Shown one piece after another: positions 6,719 through 12,559 of a DNA stretch of 13,024 bases (its first letter is position 1; each line of letters opens with the position of its first letter). Source of the stretch: Cryomorphaceae bacterium. Lineage in GTDB: Bacteria > Bacteroidota > Bacteroidia > Flavobacteriales_D > Crocinitomicaceae. The DNA lies in NCBI GenBank assembly GCA_027485365.1, contig JAIXRD010000181.1, positions 1 to 13,024 on the forward strand, read 5' to 3'. The position numbers were made by a program, and so were the translations under genes. The notes beneath the pieces were generated by a model that did not search any database, was not told the DNA's origin, and saw only the letters and a program-made list of their open reading frames with translations.

Positions 6719-6811
6719 GCGCTTTCGCATAGCTATAGCGGAGCAAAGCTGGGCTCCCGCCGCTGGCGGATAAAATTACTCCCTTTGGTCGTGAAATCGC
6801 TTCGCTAAGTG
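6719..6811. repeat. GC-rich palindromic spacer between the two direct repeats (REP-like)
   Basis: 93 bases, markedly richer in G+C than the flanks. It contains GCTTT (6721-6725) facing AAAGC (6745-6749) around CGCATAGCTATAGCG, and a perfect hairpin CCGCC-gct-GGCGG (6757-6769). There is no ORF beyond chance. It has the look of a dispersed intergenic palindromic element, but dispersal cannot be judged from one window. Confidence 0.5.
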
Positions 6812-6875
6812 CTCGCCCATTAAAAATTGAACATAAAAAAACCCTGACATTTATCGTCAGGGTTGTGGTCCCACC
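6812..6875 (-). repeat. Direct repeat copy 2, overlapping the 3' end of the tRNA gene
   Basis: 64-base partner of 6657-6718, 155 bases away. It includes the tRNA 3' acceptor strand (6866-6875), the tRNA terminator and the same downstream flank. This copy is attached to the intact tRNA and is presumably the original. Confidence 0.88.
6835..6864 (-). terminator. Intrinsic terminator of the tRNA gene
   Basis: On the minus strand AACCCTGAC (6864-6856), loop GATAAAT and GTCAGGGTT (6848-6840) form a perfect 9-bp stem followed by T's (6835-6839). The stem begins one base after the tRNA discriminator, so the primary transcript has almost no 3' trailer before the hairpin. Confidence 0.92.
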
Positions 6876-6939
6876 TGGGCTCGAACCAGGGACCACCTGA
6901 TTATGAGTCAGGTGCTCTAACCAACTGAGCTATAGGACC
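6866..6939 (-). tRNA. tRNA with CAU anticodon (tRNA-Ile2 favoured over elongator tRNA-Met)
   Basis: 74 bases that fold into a full cloverleaf: acceptor GGTCCTA/TGGGACC, D-arm GCTC...GAGC, anticodon stem CCTGA/TCAGG with loop CTCATAA, 5-base variable region TGGTC, and T-arm CCTGG-TTCGAGC-CCAGG. The discriminator is A. The anticodon is CAU. Acceptor pairs 4 and 5 are both C-G, which are positive determinants for the lysidine synthetase TilS in E. coli tRNA-Ile2 (established knowledge). The anticodon stem ends GA/TC as in Ile2. It lacks initiator features (pair 1-72 is formed, and there is no GGG/CCC anticodon stem). The 3' CCA is not encoded: the next bases are CAA. I therefore favour Ile2 (read as AUA after modification), with elongator Met as the alternative. 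Confidence 0.95.
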
Positions 6940-6985
6940 AAAGTTACTTTGTGTAACGTATTTCACTTATCCTTCGATAAGGGTG

Positions 6986-7016
6986 CAAAAATAAACTTTT
7001 CTTTTTACAAGAGAAA
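6986..7016 (-). promoter_or_regulatory. Promoter of the CAU tRNA
   Basis: Minus strand: TATTTTTG (6993-6986, exact TAnnTTTG), with TTTC (7016-7013), one mismatch from TTTG, 19 bases upstream. Transcription would begin near 6980, about 40 bases before the tRNA. The leader contains a 6-bp hairpin CTTATC/GATAAG at 6966-6981. Confidence 0.6.
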
Positions 7017-7157
7017 ACGGATTAAATAACTTTATGCCATGTTTATGTATTTTCACTTCTTATTTTAGATAGTTCTCTATTGAATTTAATTAGTTAAATA
7101 TTCAATTTGCGAATGAAATAGCGTGTTACGCATCGATTTTTCTCTTTATTTTAGCGT

Positions 7158-7727
7158 ATGATTAAGGTACACATAAAAGGATTGTTGATTACAAGTCTTG
7201 GTTTGCTTATTTTTCAAATACTATTTTCATGTAATTCCGATAGATCACGCCTTCCGTTGGATTCCAGCTTATCAAGTCGGGATATGTTGGATACCAATAA
7301 ATCGGTTTCCCAAAATAATTCACCTAACAGCAAGCTGTTAGATAAGACATCCAAGGCACAATGGAATAATCCCGTAATGAATCCCATGGGAACAGATATT
7401 GGTCGGATGGTTCGTGGATACTTTTTAGTTGGGGATTTCGATAAGATGCTACATTTTGTTATCACGCCCCCGTGTTACTCGAAAAACCAGATCACGCGCA
7501 TTCTGAGGAAATCGTCTTGGGGCTATTCGTTGAAATGGAATAATGTTGAATGGTTGGATGATCACACCTTTGTTTTAAGCTATCGTACGGAGAAAAACAA
7601 GACCTTTGCTGTTGACCAATATATTGGGCGTGTTATTAACGACACAGCAAAGTTGATTTTGTTTCCAGAAAAGCAGGATTTATTTCCATATTACGGGGAT
7701 GAATCCTTAGATGACCCTTGCAAGTAA
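7158..7727 (+). CDS. Small lipoprotein of unknown function
   Basis: 189 residues. Signal sequence with hydrophobic core 8-22 and lipobox ILFSC ending at Cys25. A low-complexity Ser/Asn/Asp/Lys linker follows (about 26-65). The compact C-terminal half (about 80-180) holds GYFLVGDFDKMLHFV, SSWGYSLKWNNVEWLDDHTFVLSYRTEKN and DTAKLILFPEK, probably an alpha+beta fold in which strands alternate with short loops. I cannot assign it to a family. The pattern 'level of a quantity (F..GDF.KML.F), slope, then a display of strands' is reminiscent of small Bacteroidota stress or NTF2-like lipoproteins, which is only an impression. A near -7 box (TATTTTAG) lies just before the ATG. It is divergent from the tRNA and convergent with aat. 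Confidence 0.72.
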   Translation: MIKVHIKGLLITSLGLLIFQILFSCNSDRSRLPLDSSLSSRDMLDTNKSVSQNNSPNSKLLDKTSKAQWNNPVMNPMGTDIGRMVRGYFLVGDFDKMLHFVITPPCYSKNQITRILRKSSWGYSLKWNNVEWLDDHTFVLSYRTEKNKTFAVDQYIGRVINDTAKLILFPEKQDLFPYYGDESLDDPCK

Positions 7728-7851
7728 TAATTATTTGTCGGTTCGAGTCTATTTTCAATTCGAAGATTCTAATATACTCATATTTCGAAGCCCCCTAAAA
7801 GGCATTTTCGTTGATAATATATAATCAAGCAATAGAATTAAATCTACTCTT

Positions 7852-8457
7852 TTATTCCGGTACGAATTGCCTTACAAGCACCCTATTTTTTCGAAGTTGA
7901 GTCAAGAATATTTCCTGCGGAATTTCTATTGCCCCGAGCATCTCCGTGTGGTCATTTAAATATTGTGAATCCAACACCATAAAGTCATTTTTACGTAACA
8001 TGAGCATCAGGTGATGAAATGCAATTTTAGAGGCGTTAGACGCATGAGAAAACATAGATTCTCCAAAAAATACGGCACCTAGTTGCACACCGTATAAGCC
8101 GCCAATTAATGTATTTTCCTTAAATATTTCAACGGAATGAGCAAGGCCTCGGTGGTGCAATCCGATATAAGCGGATATCATGGATTGGGTTAACCATTGT
8201 CCGTCAAAGGGATTTCTAGGTTTGCTGCATTCATTGATGACTGCATCAAAATTCTCATTTATTTTTACAGTGTAATTTGCTTCGTTTAGCAAGCAGCGAA
8301 GCGATTTTTTGGGTTGATAGGCGTTAATGTCAAATACTGCTCTATGGCGTGGATTGTGCCAGGTGATTACACCCAATTCATCGGCCATCGGAAAATAACC
8401 TTCAAAGTAATTGTTATAAAGTACCTCCCATGTTATAGGAGATTGATCCAAGGACAT
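7852..8457 (-). CDS. aat: Leucyl/phenylalanyl-tRNA--protein transferase
   Basis: Cytoplasmic enzyme that moves Leu or Phe from aminoacyl-tRNA to the N-terminal Arg or Lys of proteins, making them N-degrons for ClpS/ClpAP. The 201 residues carry the family landmarks in order: YFEGYFPM (17-24), WHNPRHRAVF (33-42), GGLYGVQLGAVFFGESMFS (119-137), ASKIAFHHL (142-150) and DSQYLNDHTEMLGA (163-176). Asp163 and Gln165 correspond to the catalytic Asp/Gln pair of the E. coli enzyme, by my alignment from memory. The length is slightly short of E. coli (234), mainly at the N-terminus. The start ATG at 8457 lies 6 bases after the stop of the upstream 57-residue gene, so the two are probably co-transcribed. 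Confidence 0.95.
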   Translation of the reverse strand: MSLDQSPITWEVLYNNYFEGYFPMADELGVITWHNPRHRAVFDINAYQPKKSLRCLLNEANYTVKINENFDAVINECSKPRNPFDGQWLTQSMISAYIGLHHRGLAHSVEIFKENTLIGGLYGVQLGAVFFGESMFSHASNASKIAFHHLMLMLRKNDFMVLDSQYLNDHTEMLGAIEIPQEIFLTQLRKNRVLVRQFVPE

Positions 8458-8463
8458 AGAATA

Positions 8464-8637
8464 TTAACTAATGGCAAATAAAAGCAAAAGAACACCTACT
8501 ACTGCAAGTAATACTAAAAAGATAATGACATTCACGCCACAGCCCAATCCTTTACGCAGCGAATCCTCTAGACTACCTCCGCCAAGAAAATAGATTAGAA
8601 AAACAACGGCAGCTACAATTAATGCAACTTGTAACAT
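8464..8637 (-). CDS. Small two-helix membrane protein
   Basis: 57 residues: MLQVALIVAAVVFLIYFLGG, a polar turn (GSLEDSLRKGLGCG, 21-34), then a second hydrophobic stretch VNVIIFLVLLAVVGVLLLLF (35-54). It should be a hairpin in the inner membrane. The frame is complete and the codon use is normal. The stop is 6 bases before the aat ATG, which supports translation as a two-gene unit. I know no function. A similar small protein beside aat in relatives would be informative. I prefer a real gene to a chance frame because of the spacing and the two clean helices. Confidence 0.65.
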   Translation of the reverse strand: MLQVALIVAAVVFLIYFLGGGSLEDSLRKGLGCGVNVIIFLVLLAVVGVLLLLFAIS

Positions 8638-8714
8638 GAGGTGAAATCTTGTTAATATATACTACTGTTAAAGTTAGGAAAAAAATATATGTTAATCGAC
8701 TAAGTAACATTAAG

Positions 8715-9521
8715 CTACCATTTTAGCTGAAATCCCATATTGAAGTTATAGTATAATTGTTCAATAGGAAGCGGTCGGTAAGCATCGAAATTATGGTCGT
8801 AATGCACTCGGATCGCGAGGTGTTTTGTAACGGTGAAGAAGATGTTTGCGTCAATAAACCAGCGAGGTGTCAAAAAATGCTGAAACTGATTGTTCATCGG
8901 GAATTGAACAAATGTACTCCCACTAAAATCAATACCGTCTTTCAATTTAAATGCAGTTTTTGCGGTCAAGTTTAATCTTGGAATGGCTCTGTAAACCACG
9001 GTTAGGGAATCTTCTGAAAATGCAAAAGCAGTTAATGTTGGATTCCATTTTTCATATTCATAAAACACGCCAATTCCAGCATATAAATCATCGGTTTTGT
9101 CTTCCCAAAATTTAAATCTAGCATTACATCCTGCCAGCCCACGATTCTGAAGCCCCCACACGCCATTCCATTGATATTGCATGTAAAAGTCTGGGTAAAC
9201 CCTGCGCTTATCATTATCTCTTAACCGCATTTGCATATACCCATTGTTTTCAAGAATTGTCCCGCCATTAAACGCCGCATCGGTTTGCGCCAGTGTAATC
9301 CAAACCAAGCTGTTTTTCTTGAAAAAAAAGTCGTTCTCCAGTTGGCTTGAAAATTCAATCAAGTCACGTTTTTGCTTATCCAAACTAAACCCAAAATTCA
9401 AAGAGAAAATATTTCTACGAAACACAGTATCTTCCACATTTTCACGGTCTATGTTTAATACTTGACTGAATACCCTTGGGACTAAACTGCAGATAACAAG
9501 TATTAATGAAATTTTATTCAT
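8715..9521 (-). CDS. Outer-membrane beta-barrel protein, DUF481/YdiY-like
   Basis: 268 residues with a signal peptide (core 5-15, cleavage probably after FS at 18-19 before QVLN). The mature part is a string of amphipathic strands: repeated SLNFGFSLDKQKRD, LVWITLAQTDAAFN and FYMQYQWNGVWGLQNRGLAG with charged turns. It includes GIGVFYEYEKW and a terminal strand FNMGFQLKW with aromatic end. This pattern, with a strand-turn-strand every 10-12 residues and the 'YAGIGVFYEYEKW' segment, fits DUF481-type salt-induced outer membrane proteins, though no ligand is known. It is 46 bases downstream of the bestrophin gene and may be the last gene of that unit. A less specific reading is 'outer membrane barrel'. 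Confidence 0.68.
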   Translation of the reverse strand: MNKISLILVICSLVPRVFSQVLNIDRENVEDTVFRRNIFSLNFGFSLDKQKRDLIEFSSQLENDFFFKKNSLVWITLAQTDAAFNGGTILENNGYMQMRLRDNDKRRVYPDFYMQYQWNGVWGLQNRGLAGCNARFKFWEDKTDDLYAGIGVFYEYEKWNPTLTAFAFSEDSLTVVYRAIPRLNLTAKTAFKLKDGIDFSGSTFVQFPMNNQFQHFLTPRWFIDANIFFTVTKHLAIRVHYDHNFDAYRPLPIEQLYYNFNMGFQLKW

Positions 9522-9567
9522 TTACAGCGCTTTTTTATGTCAGGAATAGTTTGATTCGTACTGCAGG

Positions 9568-10425
9568 TTAAGACCTTGTTAACACCTGTCTAGTCCCTTC
9601 TTCTATTCGTTCACAAATATCATCAAGGGGTAAATCATTGTCATCGGTTCCGAACGGATCCTCTATTTCCTCGGCCAGAATTTCCATAGAGACAAGGGCA
9701 TAAAATACAAAGGTTGATATCAAGACAGACCAATATTCGAATAACTCTACGAAGGCCAGTGGCATCGTGACCACATAAATAAAAATGAATTTCTTGAAAA
9801 ACAAACTGTAAGAAAAGGGAATAGGAGTATTAAGAATACGCTCACAGGCTCCTAAGCTATCAATCAATTGGTCCAAATGACGACTGAGTTGTTGCCACTG
9901 AATCGAGTCAATGCGATCCGTTGTCCGCAATTCATGCAAGGCTTTGCGTAGCTCATGTGCTATCCATAACGGTTGATTACCTACTGAGGCTGATTCATCC
10001 AATGGAAATGGAAGATCAAGTTTATTCCGTCTTAAGTGCTCTTTCATACTTTTAGAAAAAGCAATGATTAATTCTGTATAATGGGTTCGCTCCGAGGCAT
10101 TTAAATCAAGCGAGGACAGCAAGCTCGATAAATTCCGCGTATCATTTACTACAGATCCCCATAGTTTTCGGCCTTCCCACCATCGATCATATGCCGTATT
10201 CGTGCGAAACACTAAGAGTAATGAAATAACAAAACCCAACAATGAATAGACCGAAGTTAAATTCTTTAGAACCGATGAGGTGGGGTAAAAATGCAGTTCT
10301 AGCGCCGTTATTATGGCTGTTAGTACTGCAATGTATATAAGTTCCTTCCATAAAATACGAACGGTGTCGCTCCTATGAAAAGAAAATATAAAAGTCAACC
10401 AACTTTTGGGATTGTATTTGATCAT
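9568..10425 (-). CDS. Bestrophin-family ion channel (formerly UPF0187)
   Basis: Inner-membrane pentameric channel of the RFP-TM/bestrophin family. Characterised bacterial members conduct cations, while animal bestrophins conduct chloride, so selectivity is not predicted. The 285 residues show the N-terminal SWLTFIFSFHRSDTVR, two membrane helices in 28-72, then the diagnostic FRTNTAYDRWWEGRKLWG (73-90). A polar helical domain follows (95-190), then ERILNTPIPFSYS (195-207), two further helices (208-250) and EIEDPFGTDDNDLPLD (253-268), the acidic family motif. Length agrees with bacterial members (about 300). Its ATG overlaps the stop of the preceding T9SS gene (ATGA, 10422-10425), implying translational coupling. 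Confidence 0.95.
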   Translation of the reverse strand: MIKYNPKSWLTFIFSFHRSDTVRILWKELIYIAVLTAIITALELHFYPTSSVLKNLTSVYSLLGFVISLLLVFRTNTAYDRWWEGRKLWGSVVNDTRNLSSLLSSLDLNASERTHYTELIIAFSKSMKEHLRRNKLDLPFPLDESASVGNQPLWIAHELRKALHELRTTDRIDSIQWQQLSRHLDQLIDSLGACERILNTPIPFSYSLFFKKFIFIYVVTMPLAFVELFEYWSVLISTFVFYALVSMEILAEEIEDPFGTDDNDLPLDDICERIEEGTRQVLTRS

Positions 10426-11462
10426 TCCTTGATTATTTGAGTTTTCTGTTTTACCTGATCTTTAGTTGTTTCAATAAAATAGACCCCCTTGACCAAAGCC
10501 TCAAGTGTTAATAGGGTGCCACTAGGCATTGCCATTTTTTCAACTGCTACTTTTTGCCCATATAAATTGAACACGGAAATTTCTTCGGGATTAAAGTTTT
10601 GGATACATACTTGGTTTGAACATGGATTAGGATATATACTAATCTTTGAAAGCGATGTTTCTTCCAGTCCTACACCAATCCCAGGAAGTTCCGTCCACTT
10701 AAAGATTTTAGGTAAACCTAAGGTGTCAAAACTCATCTCCGCAATGGCTAACTTACCGCCTTTACCTACCCAAGAATAACTGTGAGTAGTATCCGTTGAG
10801 GTGCTTACCAAGGTCCATGTAGGAGGAAAGAGGGGTTGAGCCCAGATTGAATCACTCAATACTTCCATCGTATGTATACGCAATACATCATATGTACCGT
10901 GAGGGGTAGTAAGTTGTCCCCATGCATCGGTTGTGTCGTGCACAAGCGAGGTGCGCTTGAATTGAATTTGACTGATCAACGGGTTGATTGCTTGACCCGG
11001 CACGGTAACGTTGATTCCATAAGTATCGCTGAAACTAGATCCAAAGGTTCGAGGAAATTGATGCAAGGTAAGGTCCGGATTAAATACAGCATTAATTACT
11101 CCGGTACCTAGTAAATCCCCAGAGATTCCCTGTGTGCTAAAGCTTTGCGGATTTTTATTGAAATACAAATAACTCGCGTTGTCATTGGTCATGGCTATAT
11201 TTGAAGATCCAAATTGGTTGCCATTCGGCGTAGAGGCTACGGACACTACCGTTGTATTTTCGGTAATCACATAATTGCTCAAGGCAGTGAAATTCCATGT
11301 TTGGTTCGGACCGCTTCCGCCAGGGCCAGGCAATACCGTCATGGTATCGCTTTTTCGAGGAATATAATCTCCAACAGAGGGCATGTCTGTTTGGTCTATA
11401 CTGATTTGTCCCCACAACAAGGGGCTCATAAATACGATGGGTAAGAGTAGTAGTAGTTTCAT
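10422..11462 (-). CDS. Secreted protein with T9SS type A sorting domain, function unknown
   Basis: 346 residues from the ATG at 11462, which begins a clear signal peptide (MKLLLLLPIVFMSPLLWGQ, cleavage near GQ). A longer frame adds 16 polar residues without a purpose. The body (20-265) is a beta-rich Ser/Thr/Asn extracellular domain with GPGGSGPNQTWNF (47-59), a segment I associate with secreted Bacteroidota proteins. The last 73 residues, from ISIYPNP (274-280) through VFNLYGQKV and GVYFIETT to a Lys-rich end, form the Por secretion C-terminal domain. That domain is removed by the type IX sortase as the protein is attached to the surface or released. The stop overlaps the bestrophin start by four bases, and the ctaA stop is 16 bases upstream. 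Confidence 0.88.
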   Translation of the reverse strand: MKLLLLLPIVFMSPLLWGQISIDQTDMPSVGDYIPRKSDTMTVLPGPGGSGPNQTWNFTALSNYVITENTTVVSVASTPNGNQFGSSNIAMTNDNASYLYFNKNPQSFSTQGISGDLLGTGVINAVFNPDLTLHQFPRTFGSSFSDTYGINVTVPGQAINPLISQIQFKRTSLVHDTTDAWGQLTTPHGTYDVLRIHTMEVLSDSIWAQPLFPPTWTLVSTSTDTTHSYSWVGKGGKLAIAEMSFDTLGLPKIFKWTELPGIGVGLEETSLSKISIYPNPCSNQVCIQNFNPEEISVFNLYGQKVAVEKMAMPSGTLLTLEALVKGVYFIETTKDQVKQKTQIIKE

Positions 11463-11478
11463 AGGGTTAATCGTTAAA

Positions 11479-12489
11479 TTATGTTCGCTGTTTTTTAAAT
11501 CGATAGGCACCCATTCCCAGGATTCCTAAGAGAATGGTAGCAAATACAAGATGGGCCGTTTGTACAAGGCCCGGTAAATCAAAATAAGCTAAAAGCACGC
11601 CAGCAAAAAGTTCAATGCTTAAGATCACGAAGGCCCAACGAATAATACTGAGTTTAGATTCTTTCTCATTTTTCCAACCTAAATAAAATAGTAAAATGAG
11701 CACTAGCCAACTGAAGCTTCGGTGTATCAAAAACTCCATTCCAAACTTATCACTCCAAGCATCTCTACCCAACCCTTGCTTGGTAAGTTCATCAATATAC
11801 TCTCGAACCTGTGTGCCTAAGAACATTTGATAAAAGGTAATAGCAAAAATTGCCCACCAAATATAAAATATTGTGCTTTTTACTTTTATTGTTTTCTGGT
11901 GTCTTGGTGAAATTCGGTAAATCAGGTACAATTGAATTAATAATATGACTAAAGCTAAAAACATATGCACGGTGATGGTCCAAGGTACCAAATTGGTTGC
12001 TACCACGATAGAACCAAACCAAGCTTCGATGCCCATTAAGATTAAATTTAAAAACGATAGGCCAATTAGCCAAAACGAACGATAATAAATTAGGCTCCAA
12101 ATGAATCCAACTAACATAATGTTCCCGGCAAGAAATCCTAGCAACCGATTGATGTATTCCGTGTATGTTCTAGCTGCATTAAACGGCTCCTCTTTGAGTA
12201 AGGTACGGTCGTTTTTGATTTTTTCTGCGGTTTCTTTCATGCCAATCGACGTGAGAAGCTTACAGAATTTCACGGCTTTTTTTGCCCGCTTCTCTTGGAA
12301 AATAGCCAAATAATTGGATGGGAGCTGTTCTTCTGCGGTTGGTGGAATCCATTGTCCGAAACACTTTGGCCAATCTGGACAGCCCATCCCAGAACCGGTG
12401 ATTCGCACAAAACTACCGGCACAAATTACTAAAAATAGACTAATCAATGCCACCCATTGAAAACGAAGAAAACTCCTTGAAAATTCCAT
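11479..12489 (-). CDS. ctaA: Heme A synthase (CtaA/COX15)
   Basis: Integral membrane monooxygenase that oxidises the C8 methyl of heme O to give heme A for aa3-type cytochrome oxidase. The 336 residues have eight predicted helices. GSFVRITGSGMGCPDWPKC (25-43) is the family signature, with the loop Cys pair C37/C43. His175, His256 (FLIHRSFSW) and His313 (QTAHLVF) match three of the four conserved heme-binding His. The fourth, in helix II, is replaced: EYINR (111-115) has Asn where E-x-x-H is usual. A charged insert of about 65 residues lies between helices I and II. The start is the ATG at 12489; an upstream in-frame TTG at 12495 lies in a -7-box-like sequence. It heads a tight minus-strand series with the T9SS and bestrophin genes. 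Confidence 0.94.
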   Translation of the reverse strand: MEFSRSFLRFQWVALISLFLVICAGSFVRITGSGMGCPDWPKCFGQWIPPTAEEQLPSNYLAIFQEKRAKKAVKFCKLLTSIGMKETAEKIKNDRTLLKEEPFNAARTYTEYINRLLGFLAGNIMLVGFIWSLIYYRSFWLIGLSFLNLILMGIEAWFGSIVVATNLVPWTITVHMFLALVILLIQLYLIYRISPRHQKTIKVKSTIFYIWWAIFAITFYQMFLGTQVREYIDELTKQGLGRDAWSDKFGMEFLIHRSFSWLVLILLFYLGWKNEKESKLSIIRWAFVILSIELFAGVLLAYFDLPGLVQTAHLVFATILLGILGMGAYRFKKQRT

Positions 12490-12492
12490 AGT

Positions 12493-12500
12493 CAAAAGTA
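12493..12500 (-). promoter_or_regulatory. Possible -7 box (TACTTTTG) abutting ctaA
   Basis: Exact TAnnTTTG on the minus strand, ending 3 bases before the ctaA ATG. If it is functional, the start site would fall on the start codon itself. No -33 element was found, so this may be chance. Confidence 0.25.
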
Positions 12501-12559
12501 CGGTTTTGATTTATTCGAATGCCTATTAATTCCGTTAAAATTCTTTGTAAAACTAAGAT

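Noticed and set aside
6657..6875. Two repeats with a spacer, considered as a minimal CRISPR array
   Set aside because: The repeats are 62-64 bases, only two, contain a terminator and a tRNA tip, and there are no cas genes.
5581..6875. Composite transposon or integrated element bounded by the hairpin copies
   Set aside because: No transposase, integrase or terminal inverted repeats are present, and the outer copies are direct and unequal. The idea is kept only as a possible island, in the findings.
6579..6896. Open frame of 105 codons on the minus strand across the tRNA 3' end and repeats
   Set aside because: It translates the tRNA, two terminator copies and the palindromic spacer, and the same TTLTINVRVF string recurs wherever the hairpin does. 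It is a by-product of the repeats.
11463..11510. Longer N-terminus for the T9SS protein (extra 16 residues)
   Set aside because: It would overlap ctaA and place polar residues in front of a complete signal peptide that starts at 11462.
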